From the NCBI GenBank assembly GCA_014649575.1, contig BMTH01000015.1, forward strand, positions 1 to 64,000: a stretch of DNA of 64,000 nt, written 5' to 3'. The translations under genes were made by a program, and so were the position numbers. The stretch's first letter is position 1; each line of letters begins with the position of its first letter. Shown here in pieces: positions 51,634 through 60,548 of this stretch. The DNA is from Streptomyces griseoincarnatus. Lineage in GTDB: Bacteria; Actinomycetota; Actinomycetes; Streptomycetales; Streptomycetaceae. The notes beneath the pieces are model-generated. The model saw nothing but the letters and a program-made list of their open reading frames with translations, searched no databases and was not told the DNA's origin.

Positions 51634-52805
51634 GCGAGAAGCACCGCCGCCGTCACCCCCAGCACCACCCCGAGCCCGGACAACTGCGCGCGAGGACCGA
51701 GGAGTTCGACCATCGCCGCGCCCACCGCGAGTCCGATCACGTTCGGGGTGTACACCAAGGTGTTGGCGGTGGCGGTGACCCGGCCCAGCAGCGCTCCGGG
51801 CGTGCGACGCTGCACCTCCGTGAGCACGGCGATCAGCGCGGCGGGCAGCCCCACGCCGATCGCCGCGGCGCTCGCCCAGGCCACCGGGTCGTACGGCACC
51901 GCGCGCAGCGCCACCGCCACGGCCAGGAGACCGATGCCGTACGCGGCGAACCGCCGTGCGCCCAGCCGCCGCAGGCCCGGGCCCGAGAGCAGCCCCACCG
52001 TCACCGACCCCGCGCCCTGCACGGCGTACAGCACACCGGCGTACGCGGGGGAGTGGCCCAGGTCCTCGACCACCGCGTACGTCAGCGCCCCGCTCACACC
52101 CGCGCACAGCATGGTGACCCCGCCCGCCAGGACCAGCGGGCGCAGCACGGTGTCCCCCCACAGGTGCCGGGCGCCCTCGGCGGTCGCGCCGCGGCCGCCC
52201 TCCCGCGCCCGGTCCGGCCGCTCCTCCCGTACCCGCAGCGACATGTACACCAGCGCCGCCGCCAGGAAGGTCGCCGCGTCCAGGAGGGCGACACCTGATC
52301 CGCCGTAGGCCGTGAAGAGCCCCGCGCCCGCCAGCGGGGCGAGCAGCTTCATGCCCTCGCCGGCCGTCATCCGCAGCCCGTTGAAGTCCCCCAGCAGGGA
52401 GCCGTCCACGGCGCCCGCGACCAGTGCCGACTCCGCCGCGTCGTGCACCGTGCCGGCCGCGCCGTACACGAACAGCACCGCGTACAGCAGCCACAGGTCC
52501 TCCGGTCCGTCCACCGCGCACAGGGTGAGCAGCAGCGCCGCCATGGACAGGCTCAGCACGATCAGCAGCGGCCGGCGACGGCACCGGTCGGCGAGGGTGC
52601 CGAGCACCGGACCGGCCAGGGCGGGCGCCCACATCGCCAGCAGGCACAGCGCCGCCAGCCCGTCCGAGCCGGTGAGGTCCTTGACCCACACCCCCGACGC
52701 CAGCCACAGCGCGGAGGTGCCGAACCCGGACACCATCACGGCCGTGAGGCACCGGCCCGCCGTGCGGTCGCGCAGCACGCGGACCGCGGTCCATCTCGTC
52801 GTCAT
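51570..52805 (-). CDS. MFS transporter
   Basis: 411-aa membrane protein with 12 predicted helices. MFS-type charged loops appear after helix 2 (GTLADRCRRRPLLIVLS) and in the second half (GPGLRRLGARRFAAYG). The central loop (REERPDRAREGGRG) separates the halves. It resembles the exporters of the DHA/enterobactin-exporter-like groups (GFGTSALWLASGVWVKDLTGSDG). No neighbour points to a substrate; the uronate genes are convergent to it. Confidence 0.85.
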   Translation of the reverse strand: MTTRWTAVRVLRDRTAGRCLTAVMVSGFGTSALWLASGVWVKDLTGSDGLAALCLLAMWAPALAGPVLGTLADRCRRRPLLIVLSLSMAALLLTLCAVDGPEDLWLLYAVLFVYGAAGTVHDAAESALVAGAVDGSLLGDFNGLRMTAGEGMKLLAPLAGAGLFTAYGGSGVALLDAATFLAAALVYMSLRVREERPDRAREGGRGATAEGARHLWGDTVLRPLVLAGGVTMLCAGVSGALTYAVVEDLGHSPAYAGVLYAVQGAGSVTVGLLSGPGLRRLGARRFAAYGIGLLAVAVALRAVPYDPVAWASAAAIGVGLPAALIAVLTEVQRRTPGALLGRVTATANTLVYTPNVIGLAVGAAMVELLGPRAQLSGLGVVLGVTAAVLLAQRPASADRTAARSASDASPA

Positions 52806-52955
52806 GCCTGGTCATCGTGGTTCTAAGGCGGCGGTGACGGCATCGGGCGAATGCCTTAGGCAGCGGACGGGGAGCGGGCGCCGAACCGCTCGCCGATGAG
52901 TTCCGCGGCCGCGGCCGGTCACTCCTTCGTACGCCACCGCCTCCCGGGAGCAGCC

Positions 52956-53549
52956 ATGACCGACACACCGCTCGACCTCGGACCGCAGACCAGGATCGTC
53001 GCCCGCCTGGCCGAGGGGGTGAGCGACGCGCAGCTGGCGGACGGCACGCCGTGCCCGCGGTACGCCGTGCGCCATCTCCTGGGCCACCTCCTCGGACTGG
53101 CCGTCGCCTTCCGTGACGCGGGGCGCAAGAACCTGGGGGCCACCACGGACACCGATCCGCAAGGCGCCCTGCCGGACGTCGGCCCCGCCTGGCGAGCCGA
53201 ACTGCCCAAGGCGCTCGACGAACTCGCCGACGCCTGGCGCGATCCGGCGGCCTGGACCGGCACGACGCGTGCCGGGGGTGTCGACATGCCCGGCGAGGTC
53301 ACCGCCGCCGTCGCCCTCGACGAACTGGTGATCCACGGCTGGGACCTGGCCCGCGCGACCGGGCAGCCGTACACCCCCGACCCCGCCGCGCTCGAGAGCG
53401 CGCACGCCTTCCTGCTGGCCGCCGCCGAGGAGGGCGACCGGGGCGGGGGCATCTTCGGACCCGTCGTCCCCGTCCCGGCCGGCGCCTCGCTGCTGGACCG
53501 GACGATCGGCCTCAGCGGCCGCGACCCGGGCTGGACCAGGCCCGCGTGA
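52956..53549 (+). CDS. TIGR03086-type maleylpyruvate isomerase/DinB-like protein
   Basis: 197-aa protein of the actinobacterial four-helix family with mycothiol-dependent maleylpyruvate isomerase-like N-terminus. Expected segments are seen: PRYAVRHLLGHLLGLAVAFRDAGR, ALDELADAWRDPAAWTGTT, and ALDELVIHGWDLARATGQPY with the conserved His, typical of TIGR03086. ATG 52956 has GGGAG upstream. Most members are of unknown function but tied to mycothiol chemistry. It is a single gene followed by a terminator. Confidence 0.85.
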   Translation: MTDTPLDLGPQTRIVARLAEGVSDAQLADGTPCPRYAVRHLLGHLLGLAVAFRDAGRKNLGATTDTDPQGALPDVGPAWRAELPKALDELADAWRDPAAWTGTTRAGGVDMPGEVTAAVALDELVIHGWDLARATGQPYTPDPAALESAHAFLLAAAEEGDRGGGIFGPVVPVPAGASLLDRTIGLSGRDPGWTRPA

Positions 53550-53556
53550 GCCGGGT

Positions 53557-53587
53557 CCGGGCCGCGCGGAGGGGGAGCGCGGCCCGG
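53557..53587 (+). terminator. Terminator after the TIGR03086 gene
   Basis: An 11-bp perfect stem (53557-53567 with 53577-53587) with a nine-base purine loop lies eight bases after the stop. From 53588 to about 53988 I see no supported gene, only GC-rich sequence. Confidence 0.75.
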
Positions 53588-53988
53588 GCCCGTGAGAGCC
53601 CCGCGGCCCCGGTGACGGGCGGGACGCGGAGCGTCCCCGCGCACGCCGCGCCGCTGGGGCACGCGGTCCGGCACCGCCCGGACCCGCCGTCCGCCCGCAC
53701 GACCGGTCGGGCCTCACCAGGCCGGACAGGGCTCTCCGCCCCCGGTGGCGAGCCGCGCGGACCGCTTCCGCCCGCCCAGCCCGCTGTTCGTGCGGGTGGC
53801 CGAACCACCGCCGCCGCGGTGCCTGCGGCGAACGGACCACCCCGCACGTGGGCCCCCTTCGCCCGCTTTCCGGCGGCTCCGCGCCCGCGCCGCGACCGCA
53901 CCGGGTGAAGCGACATCACCTTCCTTTGTCAGAAGCATTGACGAAACACCGGGCCACTCCTACGGTCATCCGCGTCGTACTTCGTACG

Positions 53989-54041
53989 TCATATATGAGA
54001 CGCGATACGCGAGATCCGATACGCGATCCGACGCGAGATCC
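53989..54041 (+). promoter_or_regulatory. GntR-gene leader: palindrome and three tandem repeats
   Basis: A TCATATATGA palindrome (53989-53998) is followed by three imperfect tandem units, GATACGCGAGATCC (54004-54017), GATACGCGATCC (54018-54029) and GACGCGAGATCC (54030-54041). The AT-rich palindrome stands out in 70+% GC DNA and fits a GntR/FadR-type operator. The repeats lie in the leader just before GAGAGG and the ATG. Confidence 0.6.
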
Positions 54042-54052
54042 GAGAGGCGCGC

Positions 54053-54742
54053 ATGACCTCTGTGCCCACGCCGATCCCCTCCCGCACGCAGTACGTGCTG
54101 GAGGAGATCAAACGCCGCATCCTCACCGGCCGGCTCACCCCCGGCCAGGCCCTGGTCGAGACCGACCTCGCCGCGCAGTTCGGGGTGTCCAAGACCCCGG
54201 TGCGGGAGGCGCTCAAGACCCTGGCCGGCACCGGACTGGTGGTGATGAGCCAGTACAAGGGCGTCACGGTGCGCATGGTCGACGCGGACATGGCGCGCGA
54301 GGTCTACGACGTGCGGCTGCTGCTCGAACCGGAGGCGTTGAAGCGCGCCGTGCGCCGCGGCGCCTCCCTGGACGACGCCCGTGAGGCGCTCACCCGCGCC
54401 GACGGGGCCACCGACACCGCCGAACGCTCCCTCGCCAACCGCGAGTTCCACCGCGCCCTCTACCTGCCCTGCGGGAACCCGCTGCTCGGCCGGATGCTCG
54501 ACGAGGTGCGCGACCAGGCCGCCCTGGTCTCCGCGGTCGCCTGGGCCGCCGACCCCTCGTGGGAACGCGAGGCCGACGAGCACCGTGTGATCCTCGACCT
54601 GGCGCTCGCCGGGGACGCGGACGGCGCCGCCCGCGCCCTGCACGCGCACATCGTGTCCTTCGTGCGACGCGCCTTCCCCGAGGCGGAGTTCGAGACCGAG
54701 TTCGCGGCGGCGGAGAAGTCCAGGAAGGACGGTCAGGCATGA
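54053..54742 (+). CDS. GntR-family (FadR/FCD) regulator of the sugar-acid operon
   Basis: 229-aa regulator. The N-terminal winged helix (VLEEIKRRILTGRLTPGQALVETDLAAQFGVSKTPVREALKTLAGTGLV, residues ~12-60) is followed by an FCD ligand domain with the metal-site pattern (EVYDVRLLLEPEAL, NREFHRALY with its Asp/His, and DEHRVILDLALAGDADGAARALHAHI). Members often sense sugar acids such as galactonate or gluconate. ATG 54053 with GAGAGG five bases upstream. It overlaps the DHDPS-like gene by ATGA, so it is the first gene of the long operon. Confidence 0.92.
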   Translation: MTSVPTPIPSRTQYVLEEIKRRILTGRLTPGQALVETDLAAQFGVSKTPVREALKTLAGTGLVVMSQYKGVTVRMVDADMAREVYDVRLLLEPEALKRAVRRGASLDDAREALTRADGATDTAERSLANREFHRALYLPCGNPLLGRMLDEVRDQAALVSAVAWAADPSWEREADEHRVILDLALAGDADGAARALHAHIVSFVRRAFPEAEFETEFAAAEKSRKDGQA

Positions 54743-55692
54743 TCCCGACGTCTCCCACCCGGGCGCGCGCACCCCGGGCGGCAGGGTCCCCGTCGTTCGA
54801 GGCGCAGCGCGCGGCCCTGGCCGGCGTGGTGGCGATCCCCGTCACCCCGTTCGCCGAGGACGGCTCGGTCGACCCGGACACCTACCGGGCGCTGCTGCGC
54901 CGCCTCCTCGACGGAGGCATCACCACCCTCACCCCCAACGGCAACACCGGCGAGTTCTACGCCCTCACCCCCTCCGAGCGGCGCCTCGTCACCGAGCTGA
55001 CCGTCGAGGAGACCGGCGACCGCGCCGCGATCCTCGTCGGCGTCGGACACGACGTACCCACCGCGGTCGCCTCCGCGCGCCACGCCCGTGACCACGGCGC
55101 GCAGATGGTGATGGTGCACCAGCCGGTCCACCCGTACGTCTCGCAGAGCGGCTGGGTCGACTACCACCGGGCCATCGCCGAGGCCGTCCCCGAGCTGGGC
55201 GTCGTCCCCTACCTCCGCAACGCGCAGCTCACCGGCGCCCGGCTCGCCGAACTCGCCGACGCCTGTCCCAACGTGATCGGAGTGAAGTACGCGGTGCCGG
55301 ACGCCGCCCGGTTCGCCGCGTTCGCGCGGGACGCGGGACTGGAACGCTTCGTGTGGGTGGCGGGGCTAGCCGAGCCGTACGCCCCCTCCTACTTCTCCGC
55401 CGGGGCGACCGGCTTCACCTCGGGCCTGGTCAACGTCGCCCCGTCGGTGTCGCTGACCATGCTGGAGGCGCTGCGCTCCGGCGACTACCCGACCGCCATG
55501 AAGGTCTGGGAGCAGATCCGCCGCTTCGAGGAACTGCGCGCCGCCAACGGCTCCGCCAACAACGTCACCGTCGTCAAGGAGGCCCTCGCCTCCCTCGGGC
55601 TGTGCCGCCGCGAGGTCCGCCCGCCCAGCAGGCCGCTGCCCGAGAGCGAGCGTGCCGAGGTCGCCGCCATCGCCGCCGGATGGTCGATATGA
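54739..55692 (+). CDS. DHDPS-family lyase acting on a 2-keto-3-deoxy sugar acid
   Basis: 317-aa class I lyase (N-acetylneuraminate lyase superfamily). GVVAIPVTPFAEDGSVD, TLTPNGNTGEFYALTPSE (pyruvate-carboxylate site), VVPYLRNA with Tyr158 and VIGVKYAVPD with Schiff-base Lys183 are present. The asparagine-rich TPNGNTGE in place of DapA's GTTGE, and its operon with a sugar-acid dehydratase, point to a 2-keto-3-deoxy-aldonate dehydratase or aldolase, not lysine synthesis. Overlaps both neighbours by ATGA. Confidence 0.85.
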   Translation: MIPTSPTRARAPRAAGSPSFEAQRAALAGVVAIPVTPFAEDGSVDPDTYRALLRRLLDGGITTLTPNGNTGEFYALTPSERRLVTELTVEETGDRAAILVGVGHDVPTAVASARHARDHGAQMVMVHQPVHPYVSQSGWVDYHRAIAEAVPELGVVPYLRNAQLTGARLAELADACPNVIGVKYAVPDAARFAAFARDAGLERFVWVAGLAEPYAPSYFSAGATGFTSGLVNVAPSVSLTMLEALRSGDYPTAMKVWEQIRRFEELRAANGSANNVTVVKEALASLGLCRREVRPPSRPLPESERAEVAAIAAGWSI

Positions 55693-57410
55693 AGTCACCC
55701 GAAGAGCTCCGCAGCCACCAGTGGTACGGCACGGACGGACTGCGCTCCTTCAGCCACCGCGCCCGCACCCGCCAGCTCGGCTACCTGCCCGAGGAGCACC
55801 TGGGCAAGCCGGTCGTGGCGATCCTCAACACCTGGTCCGACATCAACCCCTGCCACGTCCATCTGCGCGACCGCGCGCAGGCGGTGAAGCGGGGCGTGTG
55901 GCAGGCGGGCGGCTTCCCGCTGGAGTTCCCGGTCTCCACCCTCAGCGAGACGTTCCAGAAGCCGACCCCCATGCTCTACCGCAACCTCCTCGCCCTGGAG
56001 ACCGAGGAACTGCTGCGCTCCTACCCGGTCGACGGGGCCGTGCTGATGGGCGGCTGCGACAAGTCCACGCCCGCCCTGCTGATGGGCGCCGCGAGCGCGG
56101 GGCTGCCCGCCGTGTTCGTGCCCGCCGGGCCGATGCTGCCCGGACACTGGCGCGGCGAGACCCTCGGCTCCGGCACCGACATGTGGAAGTACTGGGACGA
56201 CAAGCGGGCCGGCGTCATCGGCGACTGCGAGATGCAGGAGCTGGAGAGCGGTCTGGCCCGCTCGCCCGGCCACTGCATGACCATGGGCACCGCGTCCACG
56301 CTGACGGCCGCCGCCGAGGCGCTCGGCGTCACCGTGCCGGGCGCGTCCAGCATCCCGGCCGTCGACTCCGGACACGACCGGATGGCCGCGAAGGCCGGCA
56401 TGACGATCGTCGACCTGATCCACAAGGACCGCCGGATCGGCGACATCCTCACCGCGGACGCCTTCGAGGACGCCGTGACGACCGTCCTCGGGCTCGGCGG
56501 CTCCACCAACGCCGTCATCCATCTGATCGCCATGGCCGGACGCGCGGGCGTGAAGCTCACGCTCGACGACTTCGACCGCATCGCCCGCACCGTCCCGGTG
56601 CTCGCCAACGTGCGGCCGGGCGGACAGACGTATCTGATGGAGGACTTCCACTTCGCGGGCGGGCTGCCCGGGTTCCTCTCCCGGATCCCGGACCTGCTGC
56701 ACCTGGACCGTCCCACCGTCTGCCACGACACCCTGCGGGACCAGCTCGCCGGGGCGCGGGTGCACGACGACGACGTCATCCGCACCCGCGGCAACCCGGT
56801 CGCCGCCGAGGGCGGGGTGGCCGTGCTGCGCGGCAACCTCTGCCCCGACGGCGCCGTCATCAAGCACATCGCCGCCGAGCCGCGCCTGCTGAAGCACACC
56901 GGTCCCGCCGTCGTCTTCGACGACTACAAGGAGATGCAGCGGACCATCAACGACCCGGCGCTGGGCATCACCGCGGACAGCGTGCTGGTGCTGCGCAACG
57001 CAGGGCCCAAGGGCGGCCCGGGCATGCCCGAGTACGGCATGCTGCCGCTGCCCGACCACCTGCTCAAGCAGGGAGTGCGGGACATGGTCCGGATCTCAGA
57101 CGCCCGCATGAGCGGCACGAGTTACGGCGCCTGCGTGCTGCACGTCGCCCCCGAGTCGTACGTCGGCGGGCCGCTCGCGCTGGTGCGCACCGGCGACCCG
57201 ATCACCCTCGACGTCGAGAACCGCACCCTCACCCTCGACGTGGACGACGAGGAGCTGAGCCGCCGCCGCGCGGAGTGGACGCCGCCGCCCGCGCGCTACG
57301 AGCGCGGCTACGGCGCGCTCTACAACGACCAGATCACCCAGGCCGACACCGGCTGCGACTTCGAGTTCCTCGCCCGGCCGGGCACCGTCCAGGACCCGTA
57401 CGCGGGCTGA
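55689..57410 (+). CDS. IlvD/Edd-family sugar-acid dehydratase (L-arabinonate/D-xylonate type)
   Basis: 573-aa Fe-S dehydratase that removes water from an aldonic acid to give a 2-keto-3-deoxy acid. The N-terminus LRSHQWYGTDGLRSFSHRAR, TWSDINPCHVHLRDRAQAVKRGVW and FQKPTPMLYRNLLA closely follow characterised L-arabinonate dehydratases. Cluster cysteines are C55, C123 (GGCDKSTPALLMG) and C196 (GHCMTMGTASTL), as in that enzyme. The MSGTSYG loop near the C-terminus carries the catalytic Ser region. ATG 55689 overlaps the upstream stop; ATG 55680 is possible. Confidence 0.9.
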   Translation: MKSPEELRSHQWYGTDGLRSFSHRARTRQLGYLPEEHLGKPVVAILNTWSDINPCHVHLRDRAQAVKRGVWQAGGFPLEFPVSTLSETFQKPTPMLYRNLLALETEELLRSYPVDGAVLMGGCDKSTPALLMGAASAGLPAVFVPAGPMLPGHWRGETLGSGTDMWKYWDDKRAGVIGDCEMQELESGLARSPGHCMTMGTASTLTAAAEALGVTVPGASSIPAVDSGHDRMAAKAGMTIVDLIHKDRRIGDILTADAFEDAVTTVLGLGGSTNAVIHLIAMAGRAGVKLTLDDFDRIARTVPVLANVRPGGQTYLMEDFHFAGGLPGFLSRIPDLLHLDRPTVCHDTLRDQLAGARVHDDDVIRTRGNPVAAEGGVAVLRGNLCPDGAVIKHIAAEPRLLKHTGPAVVFDDYKEMQRTINDPALGITADSVLVLRNAGPKGGPGMPEYGMLPLPDHLLKQGVRDMVRISDARMSGTSYGACVLHVAPESYVGGPLALVRTGDPITLDVENRTLTLDVDDEELSRRRAEWTPPPARYERGYGALYNDQITQADTGCDFEFLARPGTVQDPYAG

Positions 57411-57450
57411 CCCGCCCGCCCGGGCGGGCCCGGCCCCCGCACACCCGTGC

Positions 57451-57464
57451 AGAAAGCGCTTCCT
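57451..57464 (+). promoter_or_regulatory. LacI-type operator before the permease genes
   Basis: AGAAAGCGCTTCCT is a near-perfect palindrome around a central CG (12 of 14 positions), the typical LacI/GalR-family operator. It lies in the only sizeable gap of the operon (57411-57541), 78 bases before the permease start. No LacI gene is in the window. Confidence 0.6.
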
Positions 57465-57541
57465 GTCCGACCTGTCCCGCACCGCCGGCCCAGCGCAGGC
57501 ACCCCCGCACAGCACGACGTACCGAGAAACGGAGAACAGTC

Positions 57542-58474
57542 ATGGCCCAAGCCGCAGCCGTGGCGAAACCGCCCGCGCCACCGAGGCGGCGCCGTGCCTC
57601 CGCCACACCCCGCCGACTGCCCTACCTGCTGATCGCGCCGGCCGCCCTGCTCATGCTGGGGTTCATCGCGTACCCGGTCCTCAGCGTCTTCTACTACAGC
57701 CTCCGGGACTACAACCCCACCAAGCCCTGGCGGAACGGCTTCGCGGGACTCGACAACTTCACCCGCATCTTCACCGAGGACCCCCTGTTCCGGGACACCC
57801 TCGTCTTCAGCGCCAAGTGGGTGTTCGTCGAGGTCGGCCTGCAGTTGATGTTCGGCCTTGCCCTCGCCCTCATCGTCAACCAGACCTTCGCCGGCCGGGC
57901 GCTGGGCCGCGCGCTGGTCTTCTCGCCGTGGGCCGTCTCCGGCGTGCTCACCTCCGCGATCTGGGTGCTGCTCTACAACTCCCAGACGGGCATCACCCGT
58001 TACCTCGCGGACATGGGCATCGGCGAGTACGGCGTGAGCTGGCTGTCGGACACCTCCACGGTGTTCCCCGCCGCGATCGTCGCCGACCTGTGGCGCGGGG
58101 TGCCCTTCTTCGCGATCCTCATCCTCGCCGACCTCCAGTCCGTCTCCAAGGACCTGTACGAGGCCGCCGAGGTGGACGGCGCCAGCCGCTTCAAGCAGTT
58201 CTGGCACATCACGCTGCCGCACCTGAAGGACGCCATCATCCTCTCCACGCTGCTGCGCGCCGTGTGGGAGTTCAACAACGTCGACCTGCTCTACACGCTG
58301 ACCGGCGGCGGACCCGCCGGTTCGACCACCACGCTGCCGCTGTACATCGCCAACACCTCCGTCGACGCGCACGACTTCGGCTACGCGTCGGCCCTGACCA
58401 CCGTGGCGTTCGTGATCCTGCTCTTCTGCTCGATGGTCTACCTGCGGCTGAGCAAGTTCGGAGGCGAGAAGTGA
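57542..58474 (+). CDS. Sugar ABC permease (MalF type)
   Basis: 310-aa membrane subunit: a basic cytoplasmic N-terminus, then six helices. The outer loop SQTGITRYLADMGIGEYGVSWLSD is of normal length. The EAA motif YEAAEVDGASRFKQFWHITLPHLKDAI couples to a shared ATPase. GGAG lies eight bases before ATG 57542. The stop overlaps the partner permease by GTGA. It is the first gene of the import part of the operon. Confidence 0.92.
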   Translation: MAQAAAVAKPPAPPRRRRASATPRRLPYLLIAPAALLMLGFIAYPVLSVFYYSLRDYNPTKPWRNGFAGLDNFTRIFTEDPLFRDTLVFSAKWVFVEVGLQLMFGLALALIVNQTFAGRALGRALVFSPWAVSGVLTSAIWVLLYNSQTGITRYLADMGIGEYGVSWLSDTSTVFPAAIVADLWRGVPFFAILILADLQSVSKDLYEAAEVDGASRFKQFWHITLPHLKDAIILSTLLRAVWEFNNVDLLYTLTGGGPAGSTTTLPLYIANTSVDAHDFGYASALTTVAFVILLFCSMVYLRLSKFGGEK

Positions 58475-59367
58475 TCACCAAGGAGGCCACCGCGGCCGCC
58501 CCCGCCCCCGCGCCGGCCGTCCCCGAGCCGCCCCGGCCCACGACGCGGCGCCGGGCCTGGGACGAGGCGCCCCGCTGGCAGATCTACCTGCCGCTCGGCA
58601 TCTACCTCGTCTTCACCCTCATCCCCTTCTACTGGATCCTGCTGTTCGCGCTGCGTCCGGCCGGCTCCACCTCGCTCGTGCCCTGGCCGATGACCACCGC
58701 CCACTTCGAGAAGGTGTGGACGGACCGCGGCTTCGGCACCTTCTTCCAGAACAGCGTCCTCGTCGGCGTCGCCACCCTGTTCATGACCACCCTGGTGGCC
58801 CTGGCCGGCGGCTACGCGCTCGCCCGGTTCGACTTCCGGATCAAGCGCGGCTTCATGCTGGCGCTGCTCTGCTCGCAGTTCGTGCCCGGCGCGCTGCTGC
58901 TGGTCCCGCTGTTCGAGATCTTCGCCGAGCTTCGGATGATCAACTCGCTGGGCAGCGTCATCATCGCCGAGACGGTGTTCCAGCTGCCGCTGTCGATGAT
59001 CCTGCTCAGCAACTTCATCAAGAACGTGCCCTACTCGCTGGAGGAGGCCGCCTGGGTCGACGGCTGCGACCGGTTCCGGGCGTTCCGGGTGGTCGTCCTG
59101 CCGCTGCTGCGGCCCGGCCTGATCGCCGTCGGCTCCTTCGCCTTCGTGCACTCCTGGAACCACTTCCTGTTCGCCCTGATGTTCCTCAACAACCAGGAGA
59201 AGCAGACCGTCCCGGTCGGTCTCAACACGCTGATGAGCGCGGACAGCGTCGACCTCGGGGCGCTCGCCGCGGGCGGCATCATCGCGGCCGTCCCCGTCGT
59301 GATCGTGTTCGCCTTCATCCAGAAGTGGCTGATCACCGGCTTCAGCGCGGGGGCGGTGAAGGGATGA
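58471..59367 (+). CDS. Sugar ABC permease (MalG type)
   Basis: 298-aa membrane subunit with a Pro/Ala-rich cytoplasmic tail of ~35 residues and six helices. The EAA loop is PYSLEEAAWVDGCDRFRAFRVVVLPLLRPGL and the C-terminus is QKWLITGFSAGAVKG. The HSWNHFLFALMFLNN segment is characteristic of MalG. GTG start at 58471 overlaps the MalF-type gene; its stop overlaps the oxidoreductase gene (ATGA). Confidence 0.92.
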   Translation: MITKEATAAAPAPAPAVPEPPRPTTRRRAWDEAPRWQIYLPLGIYLVFTLIPFYWILLFALRPAGSTSLVPWPMTTAHFEKVWTDRGFGTFFQNSVLVGVATLFMTTLVALAGGYALARFDFRIKRGFMLALLCSQFVPGALLLVPLFEIFAELRMINSLGSVIIAETVFQLPLSMILLSNFIKNVPYSLEEAAWVDGCDRFRAFRVVVLPLLRPGLIAVGSFAFVHSWNHFLFALMFLNNQEKQTVPVGLNTLMSADSVDLGALAAGGIIAAVPVVIVFAFIQKWLITGFSAGAVKG

Positions 59368-60548
59368 GCGCCCCCCGGACGATGACCGGCACCCCGCTGC
59401 CCGTTGTCCTCGCCGGCGCCCGCGGTCACGGCCGCCGGCACGTGGACAACATCCGCCGCCTCGCAGCGAAGGGCCTGGTACGGCTCGCCGGCATCTGCGA
59501 GCTCACCCCGCTCACCGAGGACGAGTTCGGCGGCGAACTCCCCGAGCAGTCCGCCGACCTCGGCGCGCTCCTCGACTCCACCGGCGCCCGTGCCGCGGTG
59601 ATCTCCACCCCCATCCCCACCCACACCGCCCTCGCGCTCACCGCCGCCGAACGGGGCGTGCACCTGCTCCTCGAGAAGCCCCCGGCGCCCTCGTACGCCG
59701 CGTTCCGGCGGATGGCGGACGGGGTCGCCGCGGCCGGGGTGGCCTGCCAGATCGGCTTCCAGTCGCTCGGCTCGCACGCCGTGCCCGCGATCCGCGACCT
59801 GATCGCCGAGGGCGCCGTCGGCCGGGTCACGGGCATCGGCGGGGCCGGCGCCTGGGTGCGCCCCGAGGCGTACTTCCGCCGCGCGCCCTGGGCGGGCCGC
59901 CGGCGCCTCGACGGCGTCGACGTGGTCGACGGGGCGCTCACCAACCCCCTCGCGCACGCCGTCGCCACCGCCCTCGCGCTCGCGGGGAGCATCCGCGCCG
60001 AGGACGTCGCCGGCATCGAGACCGAACTGCTGCGCGCCAACGACATCGAGTCCGACGACACCTCCTGCGTCCGCGTCACCACCGCCCAGGGCGGCTCGGT
60101 CACCGTCGCCGCCACCCTGTGCGCGGAGCGGGCCGACGAGCCGTACGTGGTGGTGCACGGCACCAGCGGCCGCATCACCTTCTGGTACAAGCAGGACCGC
60201 GTCCTGCTCCAGCGCGCGGACCACGGCCCCGAGGAACTGCGCTTCGACCGCACCGACCTGCTGGAGAACCTCGTCGCCCACCTCCGTGACGGCACCGAGC
60301 TGCTGGTCACCCCCGACGACACCGGCGCCTTCATGCAGGTCGTCGAGGCGATCCGCACCGCCCCCGACCCGGAGCCGCTGCCCGACGGCGCCTGGCGTCG
60401 CGTCCCCGGCGAGGACCGCCGGGTGGTGCCCGGCATCGACGCCCTGGTCGCGGCCGCGGCGGACCGCCTGTGCCTCTACTCCGAGCTGGGCGCCCCCTGG
60501 GCCCGGTCCGCCCACCACCATCTGCCGGAAGAGGTGAGCACCCGATGA
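59364..60548 (+). CDS. Gfo/Idh/MocA-family sugar oxidoreductase
   Basis: 394-aa NAD(P)-dependent dehydrogenase. The Rossmann fold begins PVVLAGARGHGRRHV (a GxRGHG variant of the GxGxxG motif), with ICELTPL as the second strand. VHLLLEKPPAPSYAAFRRM carries the conserved EKP lysine. The substrate domain has GFQSLGSHAVPAIRDL and LTNPLAHAVATALAL with the catalytic His. It may oxidise the C1 of a pentose or hexose or act on a glycoside (see findings). Overlaps neighbours by ATGA. Confidence 0.88.
   Translation: MSAPRTMTGTPLPVVLAGARGHGRRHVDNIRRLAAKGLVRLAGICELTPLTEDEFGGELPEQSADLGALLDSTGARAAVISTPIPTHTALALTAAERGVHLLLEKPPAPSYAAFRRMADGVAAAGVACQIGFQSLGSHAVPAIRDLIAEGAVGRVTGIGGAGAWVRPEAYFRRAPWAGRRRLDGVDVVDGALTNPLAHAVATALALAGSIRAEDVAGIETELLRANDIESDDTSCVRVTTAQGGSVTVAATLCAERADEPYVVVHGTSGRITFWYKQDRVLLQRADHGPEELRFDRTDLLENLVAHLRDGTELLVTPDDTGAFMQVVEAIRTAPDPEPLPDGAWRRVPGEDRRVVPGIDALVAAAADRLCLYSELGAPWARSAHHHLPEEVSTR

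Noticed and set aside
53588..53988. Overlapping open frames on both strands in the 400-bp gap before the GntR gene
   Set aside because: Low-complexity Arg/Pro/Ala frames with no ribosome sites; treated as non-coding.
54739..55692. Second lysine-pathway dapA
   Set aside because: The pyruvate-site motif and operon context with a sugar-acid dehydratase differ from DapA, and a better dapA is at 35731-36645.
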